Below the pieces are notes generated by a model. That model searched no databases, was not told where the DNA came from, and saw only the letters and a list, made by a program, of their open reading frames with translations. Source: Struthio camelus (Eukaryota; Chordata; Aves; Struthioniformes; Struthionidae). Taken from it: a stretch of DNA of 64,000 bases. Positions 34,501 to 46,500 of the stretch are shown here, in pieces; within the stretch, counting starts at the first letter, position 1, and each line of letters begins with the position of its first letter. The position numbers and the translations under genes were made by a program. The stretch covers positions 23,651,213-23,715,212 of the forward strand of contig NC_090943.1 of NCBI RefSeq assembly GCF_040807025.1, read 5' to 3'.

Positions 34501-37500
34501 GTTGCTGTTTTCCTGGAGCTCATGGGGAACCGTTTGTCAGCGCTGAAGGCTGCCAAAACAGATAAAATCCTCTTCCTGCTCTGATCCAGCACCAGGAACC
34601 AAAGCTGCCACTGCTGTAAAGCAGCATAGGGGCAGAAGCCAGAAATAACATTTTGTAGGCCCCCTCCCCCCTCCCCCCACAACTCTTTCCACTCTGATCT
34701 GGGTCCTTTACCCTCATGCTTTGCCTCCCCCAGCATGAGAAGCTGCTGCTCTGCTTTCTGTAGCTGGAGGCAGCAGCTCTCCCACCCTCATATCAACACA
34801 GCCTAACCATATATCTGAAATCCCTTAAAGGCAGTAGCCCAGGTCTTGGCTGTAAGTTAAGGAGGAGGTACAGGAGCTCCTCATATAAGGAAATGGATAC
34901 AGGCTCCTACAGAAAGCATGTATGAGAGGGGAAGCCTTGGAGATCCCCCAAACTGGGTCTAGCCTAAATGACAGTTGAGGTTGGACCTTATAGAATTATT
35001 TCCTGTTTAAGTAGGATGAAAGTATATTAAGGCATCTTCTAAATAGCAACAACATTTAAAACTAACTTATTTTATTATTCAGTATCAAGCTATGAGTATG
35101 TCTCCCTTCATAACTTCAGAACGTGGCTTCTCAAGGACAGTTAAACAGATGTACAGAAGTGGTGCTATCAAGCAGTATTCTACATTCTACATCTACTGAT
35201 GACACGAAAGGCAAATTGGAAACCATCAAATGGGACTTCAGAGCTCTGGGAATGGTGGTCAAGGGTCTGGGAGCCCAGGTGGTTTTCTCCTCAATCTTGC
35301 CTGTGAGGGGAAAGGACAGGAGGAGGAGTAGACGAGTTTTCCAAGTTAACAACTGGCTGCGCCGCTGGTGTTGGCAACAGGGCTTTGGTTTCTATGACCA
35401 TGGGACCCTGTTTGAAGATCAACAGCTGATGGGGAGCGATGGGATCCACCTTACCAAGTGGGGCACGCGCGTCTTTCTTTGCCAACAGATTGGCCAGCCT
35501 GGTAAGGAGGGCTTTAAACTACGAAAGATGGGGGAAGGGGAGTGGTATAGTGGCAGGAGAGTCAGTAAAACACCACTCAAGTCAGGATGCCTCCAGCAAG
35601 CACATGCAGCCAGGGGAGACAGCATGGGACATGGCTATGGAGGATCCTCTTGCACCTCTCCTGGGAAGCTTGCATGCTTGACTGGCTCTCTGAAATGCCT
35701 GTACGCCAATGCACGCAGCATAGGGAATAAGCAGGAAGAATTAGAGATCTGTGTGCAGTCACAGGGCCATGATCTCGTTGCAGTTACAGAGACACGGTGG
35801 GAGAGCTCACACGACTGGAATGCTGTCCTGGACAGCTATGTGCTTTTTAGGAAAGACAGGCCAGGAAGGCGAGGTGGTGGAGTTGCTCTTTATGTGAGGG
35901 AGCAACTAGAATGTGTGGAGCTCTGCCTCGGGGTGGATGAAGAGCAAGTTGAGAGCCTACGGGTAAGGATTAAAGGGCAGGCTAACCTGGGTGACACGGT
36001 GGTGGGGGTTTACTCCAGGCCACCTGATCAGGAAGAGGACGTCGATGAGGCCTTCTACAGACAGCTGGAAGTAGCCTCACAACCACAGGCCCTAGTTCTC
36101 ATGGGGGACTTCAACCACCCTGACATCTGCTGGGAAGAGAGCACAGCGAGGCACAAACAGTCTAGGAGGTTCCTGCAGAGCATTGAGGATAGATTCTTGA
36201 CACAGGTGGTGGAGATGCCAACAAGGAGAGGTGCGCTGCTAGACCTTGTACTAACAAACAAAGAAGGTCTAGTTGGAGAGGTGAAGGTTGGGGGCAGCCT
36301 TGGCTGCAGTGACCATGAGGTGGTGGAGTTCAGGAGCTAGCCGTGTCCCCCAGGGGTCCTGTAGCTAGCCGTGTCCCCCAGGGGTCAGTCCCGGGTCCAG
36401 TCTTGTTCAACTTATTCATCAGTGACCTGCATGAAGGCACAGAGTGCACCCTCAGCAAGTTTGCTGACGATACTAAACTGGGGGGAGGGGCTGATACACC
36501 AGAGGGTTGTGCTGCCATTCAGGGGGACCTGGACAAGCCGGAGAGATGGGCAGAGACGAACCTCACGAAGTTCACAAAGGCAAGTGCAGGGTCCTGCCCC
36601 TAGGGAGGCATAACCCCATTGCACCAGTACAGGCCGGGGGTTGACCTGCTGGAAAGCAGCTCTGCAGAGAAGGACCTGGGAGTGCTGGTGGACAAGTTAA
36701 GCATGAGCCAGCAGTGTGCCCGTGTGGCCAAGAAGGCCAAGGGGATCCTGGGCTGCATTAGGCAGAGTGTTGCCAGCAAGTCGAGGGAGGTGATCGTCCC
36801 CCTCTACTCAGCCCTGGGGAGGCCTCCCCTGGAGTAAGTACTGTGTCCAGTTCTGGGCTCCCCAGTGCAAGAGAGACATGGAGCTCCTGGGGAGAGTCCA
36901 GCGGAGGGCTACGAAGACGATAAAACGCCTGCAGCGTGTCTCCCAAGAAGAAAGGCTAAGAGAGCTGGGCCTGTTCAGCCTGGAGAAGAGAAGACTGAGA
37001 GGGGATCTCCTCAATGTGTCCAAATATCTGAAGGGAGGGTGTTGAGAGGATGGGGTCTGACTCTTCTCCGTGGTGCCCAGTGACAGGACGAGAGGCAACG
37101 GGCACAAACGGAAGCACAGGAAGTTCCATCTGAACCTGAGGAAAAACTTCTTCACTGTGAGGGTGACTGAGGCCTGGAAGAGGTTGCCCGGAGAGGTAGT
37201 GGAGTCTCCTTCCCTGGAGATATTCAAAACCTGCCTGGACGTGATCCTGGGAAACATGCTCTAGAGGACCCTGCTTGAGGAGGGGTGTTGGACTACACGA
37301 TCTCCAGAGGTCCCTTCCAACCTAAAATAATCTGTGATTCTGTGATTAGAAGTTTTAAAACTATTGAATAATATTCAATTTTGTTTGGCAATTAAATATA
37401 AATTGGCATAATAGTGATAAAAATTTCAAAACATGCAGAAGAGATATTTCACAAGGAAGATTTGATAAACTATATAGAGGGAAAAGACAAAAATAAGAAA

Positions 37501-40500
37501 GGAGGATCCAGATTCTCCTTTTACTGATGGTATAATTCAATTCATTTATCTTAATAAGCTCAGAGCCAAGAAATACAAATATACACAGTTCTATAAATAT
37601 TTTCATCAATTCTAAATAACATTCACTGTGTCCCAAAATCATACAGTTACTGTCATATATGATTTATTTGAGTATCCTGATTAGTCATGGTAAAGTGAAG
37701 GAAACTGCTCACTAGTCTGAGTTTTGCACAATACTTCCAACCAATCATCTGTCTGGACTCATACTGAATCATGACAAAACATAGAATTTGAAAAAAATGC
37801 TTGACGGTAGATCTACAACGTGATTCCTTTCAAAAGCAACAAAATCAATAAAAAACTTCATAAAGGAAACCTTATAGAAAATACAGCTGTAGCTACACGC
37901 ATTTTAATTCATTTAACAAAGCTATGATGATTAAATGATAACCAGAAATTAATGTTTACCTTACTATAATATCTTCGTGAATCTTTTGCCCAATTTGTGT
38001 AGTAAACTGGGCTTCCATCAGTCCATAAGTATGTGTGCTCCTGATTTATGTCATTCAGTCCAATCCAGACATCAGTTGCAGCATCTTTTAAGAGGGACAT
38101 GAGGAAAGCTAAAGGAAAAAAGAAAAATTGTACAAGGAGGAAAACTGAATGCATCTATCCCCAAGCAACACAGATTCTAGGGTGCCTGGAAGAAGGACTA
38201 CATTTTATTTTGCTCTGTTTTTTTTTTTTTAATAAGGTGTTAATCTCATAATAAAATAAGAAGAACCGATATTCCTCAGGTGTTAAAATCAGAAAAAAAT
38301 ATTTACAAATTCAAGCACTGGCAAGTTTTATACATAAAATTTTAACATAAAATGGCTCTCTAGATCTTTTTAAGGAGTTTATGTCCACACTCTTCTCTGT
38401 TGTTGATCATCTTAGGAGGCACATAAAATGGTTTTGACGGTATTATACACACAAATTAACAACTTCAGTACACTGTGACTTGGCGCATAGAAAATGAGTT
38501 CCACGGACCGTGCATTCCGTTTTCTTCTTTAGCAACTTCCTTGCTAACCAGAGTTAATAACTTGGTTTCTAAAGAGACATAACACAAATAAGACTATGTA
38601 AGAACCAAGTGTGTATGTACTAAGACCTCAGCTTGGTGGAAGGCCAGATACTGTTTTCCTTCGCTCCTGCCTAGACTGACTTTCCAGTAAAAGACTGTCT
38701 TTCCTCTGCTGTGGAGAAAAAGCAGAAAACTTCAGCTCTGATGGAACAAGCCAGAAGATGGTCCACAGAGCCCTCAGGAGTTCTGAGGCATTACATTTCC
38801 TGAGCAAGCACGAGGCCTCAATAAAAAACTGTAACATGCTGAACAGCAAGGACATCAGGCTCAGGTCTAGCAAAGCAAGGAAAAAAGGGGGAAGTTTAGA
38901 CTCCAGAATTAGGATCAACTGCTGCCTGAGGGTATGTCCGTCACGGATACCCACCGCATTTGAATTAGCAGCTAGCTGTACAGTAATTTATTCTGTTTAT
39001 TCTATTCTATAGTAATTTACTCCCTTTATGTGTTATTTTATTTGTGCACTTAAACTTAAAAAATAATATAGGGACATTTATTAGAGGATAAGCCCCTACA
39101 ATAAAATCTTAATATCTGAACAGCCATAATTCCCATGTCAGTCCTAATATTAACTCTAAAGCTATGATTTTAGAAGTTAGTCAGGATACTAATATCTATG
39201 CAAGTATTTTTTTCAAACTTAAAATTTATTCATTCAGCATAACTTGATATTACTATGGCATAAATAACTAGATATACTGCAGAAGTGTTTATTTTAACCT
39301 GTTTTACGGGAATTACTTGACGCCTCATCTAGTAGGAAAAAATTTGTACATTATACCTTGTGTTTCCTTTTTTGATATAGTAGCCAGGTTTCCTTGGAAA
39401 TATATACAATTGTTCCGGGCGGCGTGCCATGTCAATGTATCATTTTCATTAAGGCCAAACATTCTGAAACACTGAAAAACAGTAGTGTGCCAAGGTTGTA
39501 ATTAGACAGCTTTTCAGAGTTTCTGGTGATAACTTTTCTGTTTGTAACAACCAAGATAAACTGGTTATTCTAAACAAAAAGGGAGATCAGCTGATCTAAG
39601 TCTTTTCTGGCTTGAAAAGGTCTTTATGAAAGAAAAGATAAATCCTAGGAAACTAGTATAAACCCTCACATTTTAGCATCTACTTAAAAGGAAGAACATG
39701 ACAGTCTCTATAGCTTCAGTGGAAATGAATCTAAAGCAATGGTTCCTCAGCATTGCTGAGGTATGACTTTGTGCGAGGAATGCCTGAGACCTCAGAAAAC
39801 AAAGAAGATGAAACAAGGATAAGATGTTATTGAAACTAAACATCTAAGTTTCCAGTTGCCCTGTTTGTGATACTATGCTTGGTTTTCATAGGATAATCAC
39901 AGAAAGAGAATGATTCTAACACTAGTAAGAAAATGGTGAATTTGCCATTTCTTGTAATATGATTTACGATTTTTAATCAAGATGTTGTTAGACAGCGCAG
40001 TTAGAGTCAAGCAACATAAAATCAGGAATGTGCTAATTAAAGTATACAACAGAAAAGTTAATTGGGCACCCTGGGGAAAGAAGTCAGCAAAAGCAAGGTG
40101 TCTCCACAGCAGTCAGAAGTGGTGCCTAAATACTCAGACAGGTGTCAAGGAAGGCGACTCTGGGAGCTCCTCTTCCAGGAGGAGAGAGACACTTTAGCTT
40201 TAGAGAACACTACAAAAGGGAACAAACTCTGAGTTTGTGCCTCTTTTCCCCGTGACTGAGAGAGTGGGGAAGAAAGAGAAGATAGCAGCCAGGTACCTTA
40301 AACAAAGGAGCTCTGTCAAACTGAAATCTTATTTAGACTTAGTCAAAAGAAAGATAGATGAAGTTAGATGAGACAAATAAAGTAGATAAGGATTATCTTT
40401 ATTGCTAGCTATCTTGAAATGCCATCTTTTGAGAAGGTTGACTAAGTGATCTTATTCAGTGAAGTGTGGCAATGCTGGATTACTTAAAAACCTTAACTAG

Positions 40501-43500
40501 ATTACTTAACTGGATTACTGAAAAATCTTAACAAGTGTTTGGTTCTATAAAGAAACTAAGAAGTTTGCTCAACACAAGTGCCTCAGTGGCTTAAGAGCCA
40601 GTAGCATAGCAGCCATGGGATGGAGAAGTGTCCAAGTGACCTGTGACAGCCAAATAAGCTCAGCACAGTAACAAAAAACACACTACAGCTCTGAAGTTGT
40701 GCATCTCCACACAAGGAAAGTTGCTCAACCATTTTGGGTAACATCAAATAGCAGCATAAATATAAGATGAGGCTTAATTCTTGTATGGCTCATAACCTCT
40801 CTTATAACTGCTCTGGTCCCAATAGAGGTTAACACTTCTGTTTCAGGGAGGTTTATTTTTTAGAGTCTTTAATATACCCAACCAGAACATATTTTGTGAT
40901 AATCCAGATCCCTGCGACAACTGTGAAAAACTGAACCAATAACATTTTGTATTCTGTTCTTCTAAAAATATAATATACTGGCATTTCATAGTGTACCTTG
41001 TTATTAAAAAGGACCCAGCCTTCTGAACAACCACCCTTTGGGGGTGGTGAAGTGGGAACAACAGTTGGACGAACAGTATTGTTGAGCCTTTCACAGATGA
41101 ATAACTCAACACTGCCACAGTTGAGATCATTCCATGTACCTGAAGGGAAATTGGAATAAAAGAAAAACAAAAATCAAACTGAGATTGGGATGAAAAATGT
41201 CCTTTCCTAATAGAAAAAAAATCTATTATAAGAAGTAGAACTGATTTCAGTATTTGTATTTCTCTCCCTTCTCCCTCAGAAATAATGAGTTATTTTTATT
41301 ATATCCTCCTGAGAAACATTCAGGTTTCCAGCAAAATTCAAAATATGAAATATTTTGTCTGAGAACAGAAATATTTCAATATTGAAAAGCCATGGCATTG
41401 CCAAAGAGGAGTTTTACTTCAACTACTTAATTTACCCACTCTCTGTAAGTTCAGTCTGCCTATATAAGGTGCTTGCTCTTTGTTACCATATTACCCGAGC
41501 TTCTCACAGTTTTGCAGTCTTCCATGCACCTATTCTCCACACGGATGGGAGTGTGATGTAAGAGTATAACACTATCATCACCATCCCCATTTTGCATACC
41601 AGGAATGGAGAGAAAAAAGGCATTCACTTCATTAACTGTAGACATTTCCTAGGCAGATATTTACAGCAGAGATAATCACATGTGATGTTCAATGGAGATC
41701 TTGTCATTATAGTTCAATGAAGTTATGGATATTATTCTTCTTGTCTTAAAGAAGATATCTAAAACAGGACATAGCATCTACTCTGCAAAGGTGTGTATGT
41801 CCTTCCACTGACCTTTAAGAGAGCCTGGTAAGATTATCTCAGCTGTACATGTGGAGACTACAAATGCTTAAAAGTAGGAAAGAATAATTGCATCGAAGGA
41901 GAGCAAGTGCTTGGTGAGAATCAGCATAATTATCCTTCTCAGCTGTTTGTATTAAAAAATATTTGCACTCTTTTTTTTAAACATTAAAACACAGTATAGG
42001 ATTGTATGGTATATGATTGGTGTATAGAATTGCATAGTAATAATCACAGCCATGTCCAAACCGTATATTGTTAGCAACTGCACAAATGATAACAGACAGT
42101 TGATGTCCTGGAGAGATAGTAACAAAATGGACAAAGATTAGAGGAGAAAATAATATTGACTCTACCTGAAGATGGTTTGATTCTTAACTGATTTGTTCAT
42201 ATTTAAAATTTTTGACAAAGCTAGGATTAAATTGCAGATGTAATCCAACACGTTAATTACATAGAGTCGAATTTTTTAAAAGGGCATAAATGAAAGAAGA
42301 CAACATGATTTACCGCCTAAGCTTTTTAAATTCTCTATCAAATATCACCTTGCTCGGTATTATAACTCACCCAGCATCGCACACACAGTCTCCCAAGCCT
42401 ATACTACACCATGCAGATAGAATGTTGTTACAGAACCCACCTGTTTGGGTATACATGACCACACAGTTTTCATCATTATTTGCAAAATTGGGTTCATTTG
42501 GTGCCCAAGCAACATAGTTCACAGGGCTTCCATCCATCCATCTGAAAGAAATCATGTTGTGAAATAATATTTGTTAGTAAATATGTTAATATTTCTTTTC
42601 AAAGGACATATTAGAGCTTTTTATTTTAAATACAATTTTAAATATCCTAGCTAACAAACATGCTTTGTTTTCTAGCTACAAGCAGTAGTATAAGACCTTT
42701 TAGGGTAGGCAAGATCCCTGAGCCACATACTGTTCCCAGTATCACTAGTAACCACTTTGTTAAACAAAGGTAATCTTTAATATTGTATAACTGTTGCTTT
42801 CATTATGCAACAATTACTTCCTAGTCCAATGATCCATACTGTCTCAAAAAAAAGCCAAGAACAAAGTGAAAAAAGGCTCAGTGTGCTAGAGGGGAGGATA
42901 ACCAGGTGGGGAATTGCTGAGGCAAAAGGCTTTCAGACAATTTCAGCTCAATGGGTTTCCAGTTTTGGAGACTAAGCAACTGAATGTGTATTTGTACAAG
43001 TAAAATACAAATAAGGAATGTAACAGGTGGTACCTAACTTTTTCCACTTGCAAATCTTCCTGAACCAAATAGGAAAAAACGGTGTATAATAAACTAGGAA
43101 TAAAATAAAGGGAAATGGTGGCACCATCATCCAGCAGAGAAAAGGATGAAATTAAGGAGGGAGCAGAAAAAACTGGACAAAACCATTTTTCTGAGCAGTG
43201 GATGTGGTGTAGGAAGCAGTAGTTCCAGGAGATGAGACTATATGTTCTCTGTGGCTTGCAGCCAGGGCAGACGTCCTGAGAGGACAGGAGAAAGGCTGAG
43301 ACGGAGAGGCTGAGACTCATCTCACCAAGTTCAATATCTCAGGAGGCAGCACTAGAGAAAGGGAGAAAAGTGGGAGCGTCCACTACAGACGCAAGGGAAG
43401 CGTATCTGTAACTCACCTAAGGCTCCATGGATATTTATGATGTTCCTACGGCACTTTATTTCTGAAGACATTTGTAGAAGAGTAACGACTCCACACAGCC

Positions 43501-46500
43501 TGAAACCGTCTTGCCCTGGACTCTGACATTATAACCATCTGGAAATTACCTTCCAGATAGGGGCTATGAGCTCTCCAGTACTGCTATTTCGCTTCTAAAA
43601 AAACACAGTGAAGCCTCACTGTAAGTTTGGTTTTTGTTTGTTTGTTTGTTTGTTTTTGACCTTTTCAATACTCAGTGTCTACAAGTGAGGTGATACTGCC
43701 AGCTGAAACATCCCTAGAGAACTCCAACCTATTTTTTCTTTCATCTAACAAGGAAAAGGGGATGACACTACAATGACTGCCAGCAAGCATGTCAGCCCCA
43801 CTGATACAACAGTAGAGCCTAGAACCAAAGAGAAGGGAAAACAGACAGTGCAGATATCATGGGAGGAGTGCTACCCTAAGGATCACAATCTTATTTTAAA
43901 GCTTTATGCCAAGATACAGCTGTAGACAAGTTTTGTCAGTCATTGAACTTCAATGGTCTCTTATAGACAGCCTTGCTGAATATTCACACTTAATACATGA
44001 TATTTGACAAACCTTTTTTTTTTTTTTTTTTACTTACCGGAATGTTTTATCAAGGCTCACACTTAAGCCAATATAAAAGTTATTTCCCCGGTCTTTATAG
44101 AAACTCTAAAACACAAAAAATAAGATTTTAATGAAATGTAAGAATACAGTTTTCAAATAAAATAAGGAAGCTCTCAAAACTGGTTTAGTTTCAGTTTGCA
44201 TAGTATGTAATGTGCAGGGAGTTGCTGGGATTATGTACCTGATCTGCAAAATGCAAAACTTTCTTCTGATTTCTAGTATTTAAGTAAAAAGAAAAGCAGA
44301 ATGGGACAAAAAATGGAGGGAAAAGCTATGTTCAGAAAATAAAAACATCTCTTAGGCAGGCTATAAAATAAAGCAATATTTTTAAGAGTTTAGGGAAAAT
44401 ACAGTGAGAATTTCTGAAGGACTACTAGTAAATGTTTTTTTTTAGTATTCATTCATGTGGAGGGAAGGAAGGAGTCATATTTGTTTTGAATAATATAAAA
44501 ACTTTTTCCAAAGAAATGAATTATCACCAGGCTATTCACTTCCTATTAGAAAGTATTCTGACTTAAATTTTTTACTGAAAACCTGAAAAATACCAGCAGT
44601 TTATAAAAGAGGGGAAAAGCTTTTCTTGAATTTTGTAAAGAGAATGGGTGGAAAAAGTATACTCAATGACTGTAATTTTCATCTAAGAATGAAAGGGATT
44701 TTGAAAGTTGCTCTCAGAGTGTTCAGCAAAGAAGCTGAGGATTTGTCTACACGTGGCAATTAATCAAAATAATGATTATGGTAAAAGATTTAAGTAGATA
44801 AGCCCATGAAAAGTAGCATTGATTTTTTTTAATGGCAGGGAGCACTTTCTAACATATCAGAAGCCAGCTGACCAAGATGCCTCAGTGTTGTACAGAACTA
44901 TGTATTTTTGGTGTAAAATATTTTTCTTACATATTTCCAAAGAAAGTTTTTTTCACTTTCACTCTCAATGACAGCAAGATCACCACCATTCTTCCTGCAA
45001 AAATCCCTAGCTTTTTCCATAGGCATTGGTTCCTTGCTGAAGTAGTATTCCTTATGATGATATATTATCCAATCATCTTCACTAACATCATATTCATAAT
45101 CTGCAAGATAAAACATTAAGCAAAGTACCTGTAATAGAAATTAGCATCATTATATGATAATTTCCTTCTGGTATTAGAAGTACAAGACTTACTGAATGTG
45201 GAAGTAGGTTCTGGTTTCAACGATGCTCCTGCAATATAAATCAATATCTGACTATATTATGTCTCAGATATCTTCTCTCAATTAAATATACTTTAATAGT
45301 TATTAACATTTTAATTCCCAAAACTAAAATGAATTGTAGCGATTATTCAGTAGGTTTATTTTTGTCACAGAATTTCTCAGAACATATGCAAAAATGTTAC
45401 ACTCAGCAATATACCACGTCAGAGCTGATCACAAGTTAAGCCCACAGAAAGTATGCATAACTTCAGACTACCCAATTTCACTTCTTCATTACGTACCACA
45501 CAGATCTTAAACTTACATACAGATCTCACAGACAAAATTCATGCTTTTATTTAAATTGAAAATTATCAATTGCTTCAGTGTGCTTGATGATACAGCTGGC
45601 TTTCATACATGCAGATGGTGGGATGTGACCTGGAAAGGATGCTCTTATCTGTCTCTACAAGATTTTAAGAAAGAAAGTCACCTTACCTTTTTTTATTTGA
45701 CAAACATAGTCATGCATATATTCACAAAATAAATCATTCCATTTCATATTATTGTATCCGTTAAACACTCCACATTTTTCATTCCCATCATAATTGTTTG
45801 GTTCTCCACCTGCCCATTTTTCAAAATTTACCTGTAGTGGAAACATAGCCCTGTTACTATTTTTCTTTTAAATCAAAACTATTCTCTCCTGTTAAAGGAG
45901 AATGTGTGTCACTTAATTTCAAGGTCAGTCTTGTGTTTTGGTGCCAGACCTTGTAAGGAGAAAGACATGGCCCTTGTATAGAGTAGTGATTCTTCTGTGT
46001 ATTTATAAGTCATGTTAATAAGCTGAGAAATTGTGGCCCTCCTTGTTATCAGGAGAGATGAAGTTGTCTTGTCAAGCTCTGAGAAGAAGTATCCAAGTAC
46101 CATCCTCTGACCACTAGGTTGATTATCCTGCTCTAATGTTTCAACTTGAGTCAATCCACATGTGCTGCTATACTGACTTGGCCCTTGCAGACCTTGGGTG
46201 AGGCCAACAGAGCTTAGCTTGAGAGACATATAACATTATTTCTAAGAGTAAATAACAGATAGGGATATAGAGATTAGTATGAACTAGATTTGCTTAACTA
46301 AGAGAGACATTATGAGTATTTAATCACCTTTGATGATATTGCATATGCTCAAAATGTCATATTGTTATATACAATTATGAATAATCAAAAAATAAAAACT
46401 AATTCCTAGAGTGGGATTGGAAAGTAAAGACTTAAAGGCACTTGTGGCTGGTATAGGAGGGGTCGTGTGACAAGATATATACAGAGAATTAGACAAAGAG

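Larger units (their letters stand above)
35118..37348 (+). mobile_element. CR1 LINE copy C, internally deleted, antisense in intron 22
   Basis: CR1 copy on the plus strand inside intron 22 of gene 1, so antisense to the host gene. The 5' part (35123-35490) encodes an ORF1 esterase fragment, the middle (about 35650-36333) the endonuclease, then RT and C-terminal sequence from 36335 onward. It ends in ATCTGTGATTCTGTGATTAG, the CR1 octamer tail. Endonuclease C-terminus through mid-RT (about 1.2 kb compared with copy A) is missing, and a 24-bp duplication marks the junction. Its 3' part shares the frame breaks of A and B but has more private differences (for example a missing Asn codon in VDNKLSM). 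Confidence 0.93.

Noticed and set aside
37960..37965. Alternative exon 22 donor GTAAGG five bases upstream of the chosen one
   Set aside because: It gives phase 1 and breaks the join to exon 23, whereas GTAAAC restores EDC in frame.
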